From Sporolactobacillus sp. Y61 (GTDB lineage Bacteria; Bacillota; Bacilli; Bacillales; Sporolactobacillaceae): DNA of 64,000 nucleotides. Below the pieces are notes generated by a model. That model searched no databases. It worked only from the letters and a program-made list of their open reading frames with translations, and was not told the origin of the DNA. Shown here piece after piece: positions 1 through 8,060 of the stretch (positions within the stretch are counted from its first letter, which is position 1; every line of letters begins with the position of its first letter). The position numbers and the translations under genes were made by a program. The stretch covers positions 1,984,001 to 2,048,000 of the forward strand of contig NZ_CP159510.1 in NCBI RefSeq assembly GCF_040529185.1. The letters are read 5' to 3'.

Positions 1-165
1 CCGACCGCTCAGGAGTTTCCAAAAATTCAAGGTCATACGCCATCATCCCCGGAATATTAAAATGACAACCATGTCGTTATTATAAGCGACACTCACGTCT
101 CTTTCAACCTTTTTCTTGAAAATGGAAGATACATGTATACGAAAGATAAAGAATAACAAAAAATA

Positions 166-193
166 TTGTAAATCCTCAGTGTTCTGCTAAAAT
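166..193 (+). promoter_or_regulatory. Putative sigma-A promoter of the DUF47-pit operon
   Basis: TTGTAA (166-171), a 16-bp spacer and TAAAAT (188-193) preceded by TG form a plausible extended -10 promoter about 70 bp before the DUF47 start. The rest of bases 1-261 holds no gene I can support; a minus-strand ATG near position 46 could open a gene that leaves the window, but only about 15 codons are visible. Confidence 0.4.
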
Positions 194-261
194 GAAATTT
201 GGGCGCTTTTTTGGAAGGGCCGGATAGAAGCCTGAGTGTTTTATGATCGGAGGTGGATTTA

Positions 262-882
262 ATGCATTTTTTGTCGAAAAATGATAAGTTTTTGAATATG
301 TTGTCGTTGATTTCGCTCAATCTTGAAGAAGCCGGGCGTTTTTTTTCGGAATCGAAAATCACGAATAAAGAGGATCTGCATGTCTTTTCAAAGAAAATGA
401 AGAGTTTCGAACGGAAAGGGGATTCATATGTTCATGAACTGATCATTTCTCTGAATAAAACCTTTGTGACTCCGCTTGCACGCGAAGATATTCTCGAACT
501 TGCGATGAAGATGGATGATGTTCTCGATGGCTTTGAAGAGTGGTCCCTGCGGGTTGAGATTTATGGACTGACGCATGCCGACGAATTTATGGTGACTTTC
601 GTCAATTATTTATATGAATCATCTAAGGAAATTGCCCAGGCCATTACGATGCTGAGCAATAAGAAGATTGCCAATATCCGGGAAAACGTGATCAAAATTA
701 ATGAATACGAGACTGAATGTGATGATCTGCTTGCCAAATGCATCACCAATTTATTTAAGATCGAGAAAGACGCAATCAAAATTATTAAATATAAAGAACT
801 GTATGAGATGCTGGAGAGTGTAGCGGACAGCTGTGAGGATGTGGCTGATACACTTGAGTCCATTCTCATGAGAAATGCCTGA
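262..882 (+). CDS. ykaA: DUF47/PhoU-like phosphate transport accessory protein (YkaA-type)
   Basis: A 206-residue, mostly helical protein of the DUF47 family, which resembles PhoU and is typically encoded directly before a Pit phosphate permease. It is thought to modulate Pit activity at the membrane. ATG 262 is chosen because GGAGG (249-253) lies 8 nt upstream; an in-frame GTG at 253 overlaps that ribosome-binding site. The charged helices (for example KIEKDAIKIIKYKELYEMLE in the C-terminal third) and the length of about 205 residues fit the family. It is followed 40 bp later by pit on the same strand, so the pair is probably one operon driven by the promoter at 166-193. Family assignment is firm; the exact role is inferred from homologues. 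Confidence 0.85.
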   Translation: MHFLSKNDKFLNMLSLISLNLEEAGRFFSESKITNKEDLHVFSKKMKSFERKGDSYVHELIISLNKTFVTPLAREDILELAMKMDDVLDGFEEWSLRVEIYGLTHADEFMVTFVNYLYESSKEIAQAITMLSNKKIANIRENVIKINEYETECDDLLAKCITNLFKIEKDAIKIIKYKELYEMLESVADSCEDVADTLESILMRNA

Positions 883-922
883 GTAATGGACAACAGCTCT
901 GATTCGGAAAGGATTTTTTGAA

Positions 923-1930
923 ATGGAAAGCCTGTTCGCGTTAATCCTGATGATTGTTTTTCTGGCGTTCGTGTTCGACTTTATTAATGGCTTTCATGAT
1001 ACAGCTAATACGATTGCAACCTCTGTATCAACACGTGCGCTCAGACCCCGGGCAGCAATTATTCTTGCGGGGACGATGAATTTTACCGGGGCGCTCACAT
1101 TCACCGGGGTGGCTCAGACGATCAGCAAGGGAATTATTGATCCATTTACGATTCAGGATGAAACGATTGGACTCATCGTCGTAATGGCCGCGCTTATTTC
1201 AGCGGTTATCTGGAATCTTGCAACATGGATCCTTGGTATACCGAGCAGCTCTTCACATGCGATCATTGGATCGCTCGCCGGGGCCGGGGTGTCTGCGATG
1301 GGTTTTGGTGCATTAAATTATACAGGATTTATTGATATCTTTGAGGCCCTGATTTTTTCACCTATTGCAGCGATTACGCTGGGCTTTATCATTATGAAAG
1401 TCTTCACCTTTGTCTTCCGCAATTTTTCACTTGTAAAAACCAATCGTCGTTTTCGCCTCTTCCAGGTATTTACTGCGGCACTTCAGTCTTTTGCTCATGG
1501 TACAAACGATGCGCAGAAGACGATGGGAATTATCACCATGGCGCTTGTTTCTTCACATTATCTTGATAAAGTGGAAATCCCGCTGTGGGTGAGAGTGACC
1601 TCAGGCGTTGCGATGGCAATGGGGAGGTCTGTTGGCGGGTGGCGTATTATCAAAACCGTTGGTACTAAAATAATGAAAATTGAACCGATTAATGGTGCGG
1701 CTGCAGATCTGTCCTCCGCCGCTATCATTTTTGGCTTTACCTCCATTCATTTTCCGGTCAGTACGACACATGTCATCACCTCATCCATCCTCGGTGTCGG
1801 GGCAGCTGAACGGGTTCGGGGAGTGAACTGGGGTGTTGCGATCAATATCATTATCACATGGGTGATTACCTTGCCTATGACGGCACTTCTTTCTTTCCTG
1901 ATTTTCCGGTTCTTAATCTGGATTTTGTGA
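923..1930 (+). CDS. pit: Low-affinity inorganic phosphate transporter, PiT family
   Basis: A 335-residue integral membrane protein of the PiT family, importing phosphate (as metal-phosphate) by proton symport. The family signature GFHDTANTIAT is near residue 23, and its second-half counterpart FAHGTNDAQKTMGI lies at about 191-204; these paired motifs form the substrate path. About ten hydrophobic segments are visible, with SSSSHAIIGSLAGAG and PVSTTHVITSSILG as further conserved blocks. GAAAGGA near 906-912 precedes the ATG. It lies 40 bp downstream of the DUF47 partner, the usual arrangement. Length is normal and the frame is intact. No Pho-box-type repeat was recognised upstream. Confidence 0.93.
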   Translation: MESLFALILMIVFLAFVFDFINGFHDTANTIATSVSTRALRPRAAIILAGTMNFTGALTFTGVAQTISKGIIDPFTIQDETIGLIVVMAALISAVIWNLATWILGIPSSSSHAIIGSLAGAGVSAMGFGALNYTGFIDIFEALIFSPIAAITLGFIIMKVFTFVFRNFSLVKTNRRFRLFQVFTAALQSFAHGTNDAQKTMGIITMALVSSHYLDKVEIPLWVRVTSGVAMAMGRSVGGWRIIKTVGTKIMKIEPINGAAADLSSAAIIFGFTSIHFPVSTTHVITSSILGVGAAERVRGVNWGVAINIIITWVITLPMTALLSFLIFRFLIWIL

Positions 1931-2031
1931 AGTAAGATACTGGGGGGCTTCCACTTGGGGGCAGGTAACATTGACAACGTTTTCACAAAATGAAAAAGAA
2001 AGAGGATTGACGTGACACCATCCCCGGTTTG

Positions 2032-2226
2032 TCAATTTGCCTGGAGTAATTCTTTCTGTGCTTTAATGATCAGTAAGTCAAGTTCCTGGCTGCACCGTAT
2101 GGTTTCAGAAGCGTAAATACCATAAATTTTTGCAATATGAAAGAGTTGATTTCGTTTGTTCTCTATATTTTCCGGGTAGACTTGTCTCTGTGTCAGAGAT
2201 TTGTTTGCTGCCGGGAAGTCAGACAT
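2032..2226 (-). CDS. Spo0E-family aspartyl-phosphate phosphatase
   Basis: A 64-residue protein carrying the Spo0E-type signature: a helix with IENKRNQLFHIAKIYG followed by SQELD (here CSQELD) near the C-terminus. Members of this family dephosphorylate Spo0A~P and so restrain entry into sporulation; SQELD is the conserved catalytic/recognition motif. ATG 2226 is used because GAGGAGG lies about 11 nt upstream on the minus strand; longer in-frame extensions have no ribosome-binding site. It is divergent from the ccpC-type regulator. The family call rests on the motif and small size; the specific target in this organism is inferred. Confidence 0.75.
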   Translation of the reverse strand: MSDFPAANKSLTQRQVYPENIENKRNQLFHIAKIYGIYASETIRCSQELDLLIIKAQKELLQAN

Positions 2227-2274
2227 GCGTCTCAGGTCCTCCTCATGTGAATAAAATATCAATAACTTGATTAC

Positions 2275-2283
2275 ATTATAGCA
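2275..2283 (-). promoter_or_regulatory. Extended -10 element for the Spo0E-like gene
   Basis: Read on the minus strand the sequence is TGC-TATAAT, a consensus extended -10, about 50 bp before the Spo0E-like start codon. No good -35 hexamer is visible at 17 bp, which extended -10 promoters can tolerate. The 140-bp spacer also has to carry the promoter of the divergent ccpC gene. Confidence 0.4.
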
Positions 2284-2366
2284 TGGTGTACCCGTTACTA
2301 CTATAAAAAATCTCTGATATGTCTCATAATAGAGTGCAATGGTAAGAAAAGCTGGAGGGGGACGCA

Positions 2367-3235
2367 TTGGCTCTGACAGATTTTGAACTCATTGTCGTAC
2401 TTTCGACCGAAGGAAATATGAGGAAGGCAGCAGAGAAATTGTTTGTTTCACAGCCTGCGCTCAGTCAGAGACTGCAACATATTGAGCAGGACTGGGGAAC
2501 GCCGATTTTTATTCGTTCAAAACGCGGTGTCAGTCTGACGGCAGAAGGAGAACTCATTGTCGCTTTTGCCCGTCATATGCTGGAGAAGAAGAATGAGATT
2601 AAGGCGCGCATCCAGGCCGGGGATCCGAAGTCTATGGGACACTGAAACTCGCTGTGTCATCGGTGAACGGACAGTACTGGCTCCCCGACATTCTGAAAGA
2701 TTTTGTGGAACATTATCCCCGCGTGAAAATATCGCTCGTTACCGGATGGTCCAGTGAGATTCTTGAACGAATATACCAGCGTTCATGTCATGCGGCAATT
2801 GTCAGAGGCAATCCCGTCTGGAGAGGCGAGAAGCTGCATCTTTTTTCTGATCCGCTGAATCTTGTAGATACCAGAATCCGGACGCTGAGCCAATTGCAGG
2901 ACGATGACCGGCCTTATATTCAATTCAAGAGTGATTCGTCTTATGCCCGGGTGATCACAGAGTGGTGGCACAGCAGAAATATGAAAAATCCGGCAAGAAC
3001 TATTTTGGTTGATCAGATAGAAACCTGTAAACAAATGGCGACACACGGGATTGGTTATGCTGTATTACCCTCGATCAGTCTGACAGAAAACGACCCGGTT
3101 CACCGCATTCCGCTGATAGACAGACAGGGCGAGCCCCTCAGACGTGACAACTGGCTGCTGTATGACGAGGAAGCCCTGCAGCTCAGGCAGGTCCGGGCGT
3201 TTGTTGAACTGGTCCGGCATAGACTTTTTCGATAA
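2367..3235 (+). CDS. ccpC: LysR-type regulator, CcpC-like (frameshifted)
   Basis: LysR-type regulator with an N-terminal winged helix-turn-helix (NMRKAAEKLFVSQPALSQRL) and a C-terminal effector domain containing GYAVLPSISL and WWHSRNMK blocks that closely recall B. subtilis CcpC (YkuM), the citrate-sensing repressor of TCA-cycle genes. TTG 2367 is the start, 6 nt after GGAGGGG. The frame breaks after residue ~84: the first part stops at 2645, while the continuation YGTLKLAVSS lies in the -1 frame. One extra G in the run 2619-2622 would restore a continuous protein of about 289 residues, the normal length. It precedes dapH, as ccpC lies just upstream of dapH-dapL in Bacillus, so the ortholog call also has synteny support. 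Either a sequence error or a recent pseudogene. Confidence 0.8.
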
Positions 3236-3277
3236 AGTTCGATAAGATAGCCTTGATTAATAAAGAGGAGGATGGGC

Positions 3278-3987
3278 ATGGAACAGATGAACGCACATGA
3301 AATTATCTCATTTCTGCAGAACAGTAAGAAAAAAACACCCGTTAAAGTTTACATAAAAGGAGATCTGGGATCGATCGATTTTGGAAAAAATGTACACACA
3401 TTTATCAATGGCCCTGTGGGCACGGTCTTCGGAGACTGGCCGGAAATCAGCAGAACTTTAAGCGCCAATAAAGACAAAATAAGTGATTACATCGTTGAAA
3501 ACAATTCACGTTATTCTGCTGTACCGCTTCTGGATCTGAAAGGCGTTGAAGCGCGTATTGAGCCCGGCGCATTAATCCGTGAAAAAGTTGAAATTGGTAA
3601 AAATGCGGTCATTATGATGGGGGCCGTAATTAATATTGGAGCCGTTATCGGCGAAGAAACGATGATTGATATGAACGCGGTTCTGGGCGGGCGGGCAACC
3701 GTCGGGAACAATTGCCATATCGGAGCGGGAGCCGTTCTTGCCGGAGTCGTTGAGCCCCCATCTGCACAGCCGGTTATTGTAGAAGACGGGGTACTGGTCG
3801 GGGCAAATGCCGTGATACTGGAAGGCGTTCGAATCGGCCGCGGATCAGTTGTTGCGGCCGGTGCTGTTGTCACAAAGGATGTACCGGCGAATACGGTTGT
3901 TGTCGGAGCCCGGCAAAAGTCATTAAAAAAATTGACGATAAAACGCGATCCAAAACGGAAATCATGAAAGAACTGCGTCAGATATAA
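3278..3987 (+). CDS. dapH: Tetrahydrodipicolinate N-acetyltransferase (C-terminal frameshift)
   Basis: DapH acetylates tetrahydrodipicolinate with acetyl-CoA in the acetylase branch of the DAP/lysine pathway, feeding MurE with meso-DAP. Left-handed beta-helix hexapeptide repeats are plain from residue ~88 ([33 protein letters not shown]). ATG 3278 sits behind GAGGAGG; ATG 3272 and 3287 are alternatives. As written, the frame ends at 3967 with a foreign tail, but in the -1 frame the family's C-terminus ([20 protein letters not shown], then ELRQI) continues to TAA 3985-3987. An additional C in the CCC run at 3909-3911 restores it, giving about 236 residues. Followed 36 bp later by dapL. Because dapH is needed for cell-wall DAP, a base lost in sequencing is the likely explanation. 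Confidence 0.88.
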
Positions 3988-4023
3988 CAACATGACTGCT
4001 GAAGCTGGAAGGGGATAAGGAGA

Positions 4024-5139
4024 ATGGATTACATAGCCGTCAGAAGAGCACTGCACCAGATACCTGAAACCGGATTTGAGGAGAAGGAGACGCAGGCTTT
4101 TCTGCTGAAGCAGATACGGAAAATGGATCAGGGGAATCGTCTGAAAATCGAAACGTGGAAGACAGGCATTCTGGTCAAAGTACCGGGAACAGATCCCTTG
4201 CGAACGATTGGCTATCGTACAGATATTGATGCCCTGCCTGTCGAGGAGAAGACCGGCTATCCCTTTCAATCCCGCCATAAAGGTAAGATGCATGCCTGCG
4301 GCCATGATTTTCACATGACTGTCGCACTCGGGGCGCTGGAAGAAATCGCTGCTCACCCGGTAAAGGATGATGTCGTTTTTATTTTTCAGCCTGCAGAGGA
4401 AGGCCCGGGCGGAGCGATTCCCATGATGGCAAGTGACGCATTCCGTAAGTGGAAACCCGACTTCATTTTTTCGCTTCATGTTTCTCCTGAATTTCCGGCA
4501 GGTACGGTTGCGACCAAACGGGGGATTCTGTTTGCAAATACATCGGAACTGTTTATTGATTTTTACGGAAAAGGCGGACATGCCGCTTATCCTGATCTTG
4601 CATTCGACAGCATTGTTGCTGCCAGTCATTTTGTTGTCGGCCTGCAGACGATTGTTGCCAGACGTGTCAGCCCGCTTAATTCGGCTGTTGTGACGATTGG
4701 AAAGATGGACGGTGGAACCAAGCAGAATATTATTGCCGGGCATGCACGGGTCGAAGGGACGATCCGCACGCTTGATCAGAAGACAATGGCCCTGATAAAA
4801 GACGACATTGAGCGTCATACGAAAGCAGTTGAGATAGCGTATCACTGTACCAGCAGGATTGACTGGGGTGCTAATTATTATCAGGTCTTTAATCGGGCGG
4901 ATGATGTGGATCCCTTTATTCATTTCTGCGATAAAAAAGGATTTCCATATATCATTTGTGGAGATGCCATGACCGGTGAGGATTTCGGTTACTTCCTGAA
5001 AGATATTCCGGGCTTTATGTTCTGGCTTGGCGTAGGGAAGACAGCAGGCCTTCATTCAGCAGACTTTATGCCTGATGAGGCAGCCCTTGCCCAGGGCGTG
5101 AAAGTAGTCAGTTCATATATAAGAGAAGGTCTCGGTTAA
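4024..5139 (+). CDS. dapL: N-acetyldiaminopimelate deacetylase (M20 family)
   Basis: Zinc-dependent M20-family amidohydrolase of 371 residues that removes acetate from N-acetyl-LL-DAP, the step after DapH and the aminotransferase. Conserved M20 features are RTDIDALPV near residue 67, HACGHDFHMT near 90 (metal-binding Cys/His), QPAEEGPGGA near 125 with the catalytic Glu, and a C-terminal GEDFGYF plus LHSADFMPDE. GAAGGGG ends 9 nt before the ATG. The gene forms an operon with dapH (36-bp gap) and ends at a hairpin terminator. The B. subtilis counterpart is YkuR. Frame intact and length typical. Substrate is inferred from the dapH neighbourhood, since M20 enzymes are similar to one another. Confidence 0.88.
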   Translation: MDYIAVRRALHQIPETGFEEKETQAFLLKQIRKMDQGNRLKIETWKTGILVKVPGTDPLRTIGYRTDIDALPVEEKTGYPFQSRHKGKMHACGHDFHMTVALGALEEIAAHPVKDDVVFIFQPAEEGPGGAIPMMASDAFRKWKPDFIFSLHVSPEFPAGTVATKRGILFANTSELFIDFYGKGGHAAYPDLAFDSIVAASHFVVGLQTIVARRVSPLNSAVVTIGKMDGGTKQNIIAGHARVEGTIRTLDQKTMALIKDDIERHTKAVEIAYHCTSRIDWGANYYQVFNRADDVDPFIHFCDKKGFPYIICGDAMTGEDFGYFLKDIPGFMFWLGVGKTAGLHSADFMPDEAALAQGVKVVSSYIREGLG

Positions 5140-5165
5140 ACGAAAAACCAGTCAGATGTGTTGCT

Positions 5166-5201
5166 CCCTGTGCCGGAACGCCCGGTGCAGAGGGCTTTTT
5201 T
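5166..5201 (+). terminator. Rho-independent terminator after dapL
   Basis: CCCTGTGCCGG pairs imperfectly with CCGGTGCAGAGGG and is followed by a run of six T. It closes the ccpC-dapH-dapL unit. Confidence 0.55.
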
Positions 5202-5425
5202 GCACGATAAGAACGTATAAATTTTTTAGATCATCGTGTTTTACCCATGTTTGTCTGCGGGCATATTTTTAGAAATATGAAAAGGGTCATGCTATGATAT
5301 GAAAAGGAAAAGCGGATATCACCGGTCGGCCGCCGATCTATCTATTCGATAATGATGTAAATAAATGATAATATTTCTGCTGACAGGATCATCAATTTCT
5401 TTAAATTTCAATGTATGTCGTTTAA
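5202..5425. other. AT-rich non-coding spacer
   Basis: No convincing gene in either strand. A short palindrome, CATATTT-TTAG-AAATATG, lies near 5262-5279 and a GC-rich patch (CCGGTCGGCCGCCG) near 5321-5334. The segment leads into the operator and promoter of ykuU. Confidence 0.5.
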
Positions 5426-5445
5426 TTAAATTAATTATAATTTAA
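5426..5445. promoter_or_regulatory. AT-rich dyad upstream of ykuU, possible PerR/Fur-type operator
   Basis: TTAAATTAATTATAATTTAA has TTAAAT/ATTTAA arms and resembles the A/T-rich boxes bound by PerR or Fur. It ends 2 bp before the -35 hexamer of the ykuU promoter. The site and position are seen; the binding protein is inferred from the peroxide-scavenging role of the gene. Confidence 0.35.
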
Positions 5446-5447
5446 TA

Positions 5448-5476
5448 TTGACTAAAAATAACAGAGACTTTATAAT
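5448..5476 (+). promoter_or_regulatory. Sigma-A promoter of ykuU
   Basis: TTGACT (5448-5453), 17-bp spacer, TATAAT (5471-5476): eleven of twelve consensus bases. The transcript would start near 5483 and the ribosome-binding site AGGAGG is at 5513-5518. Confidence 0.8.
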
Positions 5477-5528
5477 ATAAAATAATCCCTCATATGGAGG
5501 AGTAACAATTTCAGGAGGTTTTTCAAAT

Positions 5529-6077
5529 ATGGTAGAACGTCTGGTTAGTGCCAAGGCACCGCTCTTCGAACTTGATGCTGTCAATGCCGATGGTTCATTC
5601 GGCAAAGCAAGTCTGGAGGAAAATATTAAAGCAGGCAAATGGACCATCTTCTTCTTTTATCCGATGGACTTTACGTTTGTATGTCCGACAGAAATCACGG
5701 CATTCAGTGACCGTAACGATGAATTTACGGCATTAAATGCGGATATCATCGGATGTTCCTGCGATACCATTTACACACATCAGGCGTGGATGAAGACTTC
5801 ACGCAAGGAAGGCGGCATTGGTAAGATTAATTTCAGACTCGCCGCAGATCATACTCATGAAGTCGCCGAAAAATACGGCGTCCTGATTCCTGAAGAAGGC
5901 GTTGCCCTGCGCGGGCTGTTTATTATCAGTCCTGAAGGAGATCTTCGCTATTCTGTTGTTAATGATAACAATATTGGACGCGATGTGGATGAAACGCTTC
6001 GTGTACTTCAGGCGCTCCAGTCCGGTGGTCTCTGCCCGGCCAACTGGCACCCCGGTGACGAAACGCTGCATGTCTGA
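5529..6077 (+). CDS. ykuU: Typical 2-Cys peroxiredoxin (YkuU-type)
   Basis: A 182-residue AhpC/TSA-family peroxiredoxin that reduces hydrogen peroxide and organic hydroperoxides. The peroxidatic cysteine is C52 in DFTFVCPTE; the resolving cysteine is C169 in GGLCPANW near the C-terminus, defining the typical dimeric 2-Cys class. AGGAGG lies 10 nt before ATG 5529. Similarity in sequence and location (downstream of dapH-dapL) matches B. subtilis YkuU rather than AhpC, and there is no adjacent ahpF, so electrons probably come from thioredoxin. It has its own near-consensus promoter and terminator, so it is a single-gene unit, possibly peroxide- or metal-controlled through the dyad at 5426-5445. 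Confidence 0.92.
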   Translation: MVERLVSAKAPLFELDAVNADGSFGKASLEENIKAGKWTIFFFYPMDFTFVCPTEITAFSDRNDEFTALNADIIGCSCDTIYTHQAWMKTSRKEGGIGKINFRLAADHTHEVAEKYGVLIPEEGVALRGLFIISPEGDLRYSVVNDNNIGRDVDETLRVLQALQSGGLCPANWHPGDETLHV

Positions 6078-6104
6078 TCAGATCGTTAAAAATACTTATT
6101 CAAA

Positions 6105-6138
6105 GGCGGCTCCTTTTTTGGGAGTCGCTTTATATTTT
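6105..6138 (+). terminator. Terminator after ykuU
   Basis: GCGGCTCC, loop of six T, GGGAGTCGC, then TTTATATTTT. The stem has one G-T type mismatch. Confidence 0.5.
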
Positions 6139-6200
6139 GTGGGCGTGAGCCTTCCTGCAATAGAGTGTCATTTCTTCCTACATCAACGGAGCTTCATCAC

Positions 6201-6228
6201 TTGCCATACACTCCATCCATGGTACAAT
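6201..6228 (+). promoter_or_regulatory. Putative promoter of the ABC exporter operon
   Basis: TTGCCA (6201-6206), 16-bp spacer, TACAAT (6223-6228), about 60 bp before the first ABC gene. Confidence 0.5.
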
Positions 6229-6287
6229 GAGTGATACTGAGTATGAGCGTCCGATGTTTATGATCCTGCGGGGAGGTCTCGTGTCAC

Positions 6288-8060
6288 ATGATTATTTTTA
6301 AAAGACTGAAGCAATTTTACTGGCCGGATAAAGCCTATTTATTCGGTGCCATTCTCTTTCTGATTCTTGCCAGCGGGATTACCATCGTTTATCCGATCGT
6401 GCTGCAGCTGACTATTGATCAGGCCATCATCCATAAACACGTGCAATTAATCCCCTATCTGTCCATTGGTTTTATTCTGATCATGACCGTTAAAGGGCTC
6501 GCCAGCTATCTGAGCCAGTACTGGGGAGATATGTTTGGCGTCAGCGCCGTTTACCGGCTGCGCCAGGCATTATACAAAAAACTGCAGTATCTGCCTTATC
6601 ATTATTATGATAATGCGAAAACCGGTGATCTGATGTCGCGGCTGACTGCCGATGTTGAAGGATTCCGCTTTTTTCTTTCTGTCGGGCTGACACAATTATT
6701 CAATTTTGCTGTGCTTGTCGGTTTCAGTCTTGTAGTCATGTTTTATTATTCACTGGAACTTGCACTGATCACCCTGGCGATGATCCCTTTCCTGTGTATT
6801 GCTGTTTATCGTTTTGATAAACGGGTGCATCCTGCTTTCAGAAAAATAAGGCTGTCACTCGCCGGAATGAATACAAGAGTCCAGGAAAATATAAGCGGGA
6901 TGAGTACGGTTAAGTCTCTGGCCCGGGAAAACTTTGAAATCGATCGATTCGCAGAAACCAATGATACGTATGAGAAACGTAACCTGGCGACCGCCGGGAT
7001 ATGGGCAAAATATTTCCCGCTCATGGAACTGATTGGCGATATCAGCGTTGTGATTCTGCTCGCTCTCGGCGGCTATTTTGTCATGAACGGACAATTGGCT
7101 CCGGGCGAACTGGTCGCTTTTTTCAGCCTGGTCTGGTATATTATGGATCCGCTGATGAATCTTGGCTTTATTATTAACACCTTTTCACAATCCAAAGCTT
7201 CAGGCGAACGTCTGCTGCAGGTTCTGGATGAAAAAGAGGATATTCAGTCACCTGAGCACGCGCTGGAACCGAAGCGGCTCGAGGGTCACGTTGTTTTTCG
7301 CGATGTCTCACTGGTGTATCCGAATGAGGAGAAACCGGCATTGAAACATCTCTCATTTGATGTCCGCCCGGGTGAAGTCATTGGACTGATGGGGTCAACC
7401 GGTGCCGGAAAGTCCAGTATCACCCAGCTTATTTCCAGGTTTTATGATGCCACGGAAGGTGAGATTCTGATAGATGATCATTCGGTCAGAGCGTATGATT
7501 TAACCGCGCTGCGTAAAAATATCGGTTTTGTCCTGCAGGAAAATTTTCTGTTTTCCTCTACGATAAGGGATAATATCGCTTACGGCAGGCCGGATGCGAC
7601 GATGGATGAAATAATCTCTGCAGCGAAAAGAGCGGAAGCGGACGAATTTATCCGTAAGATGTCTGATGGCTATGATACCGTGCTTGGCGAGCGCGGTATG
7701 GGACTTTCAGGTGGTCAGAAACAGCGCATCTCCATTGCCAGGGCACTGTTGATTAATCCGGCTATACTGATCCTTGATGATGCAACAAGTGCTGTTGATA
7801 TGCAAACAGAAGGACGGATACAAAAGGCTTTCAGGCAGCTGATGAAAGGCCGGACCACCTTCATTATTGCTCACCGGATATCTTCACTGCAGATGGCCGA
7901 TGAGATTCTTGTCCTGGAGAAGGGCAGGATTAAAGAAAGAGGGACCCATGAACAGCTGATCAGAATGGATGGTATTTATCGGCACGTGTATGATATTCAG
8001 TATAAAGACAGAGAACTGATCCAGTCAGGTATGGCGTCGGGAAGGGGAGAGAGCCTATGA
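6288..8060 (+). CDS. ABC exporter half-transporter, subunit 1 (non-canonical Walker B)
   Basis: A 590-residue type IV ABC exporter half-molecule: six membrane helices in residues ~15-300, then a nucleotide-binding domain. Walker A is GSTGAGKSS (~residue 368), the ABC signature is a canonical LSGGQ (~471), and Walker B reads ILILDDATSAVD (~495) with Asp where the catalytic Glu is expected. That substitution is known in the degenerate site of heterodimeric exporters such as LmrCD and BmrCD. It overlaps subunit 2 by 4 nt (ATGA), so the two are translationally coupled. The pair resembles B. subtilis YknU/YknV or YfiB/YfiC; the map position between ykuU and rnjA favours the first. Substrate unknown; drug or lipid export is an inference. 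Confidence 0.85.
   Translation: MIIFKRLKQFYWPDKAYLFGAILFLILASGITIVYPIVLQLTIDQAIIHKHVQLIPYLSIGFILIMTVKGLASYLSQYWGDMFGVSAVYRLRQALYKKLQYLPYHYYDNAKTGDLMSRLTADVEGFRFFLSVGLTQLFNFAVLVGFSLVVMFYYSLELALITLAMIPFLCIAVYRFDKRVHPAFRKIRLSLAGMNTRVQENISGMSTVKSLARENFEIDRFAETNDTYEKRNLATAGIWAKYFPLMELIGDISVVILLALGGYFVMNGQLAPGELVAFFSLVWYIMDPLMNLGFIINTFSQSKASGERLLQVLDEKEDIQSPEHALEPKRLEGHVVFRDVSLVYPNEEKPALKHLSFDVRPGEVIGLMGSTGAGKSSITQLISRFYDATEGEILIDDHSVRAYDLTALRKNIGFVLQENFLFSSTIRDNIAYGRPDATMDEIISAAKRAEADEFIRKMSDGYDTVLGERGMGLSGGQKQRISIARALLINPAILILDDATSAVDMQTEGRIQKAFRQLMKGRTTFIIAHRISSLQMADEILVLEKGRIKERGTHEQLIRMDGIYRHVYDIQYKDRELIQSGMASGRGESL

Noticed and set aside
1..46. Possible start of a minus-strand gene leaving the window
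   Set aside because: Only about 15 codons are visible and the ribosome-binding site is poor; not enough to call.
3511..5055. 514-codon open frame on the minus strand opposite dapH and dapL
   Set aside because: Fully antisense to two well-conserved enzymes, with low-complexity Thr/Ala/Pro-rich stretches and no family features; a codon-bias shadow.
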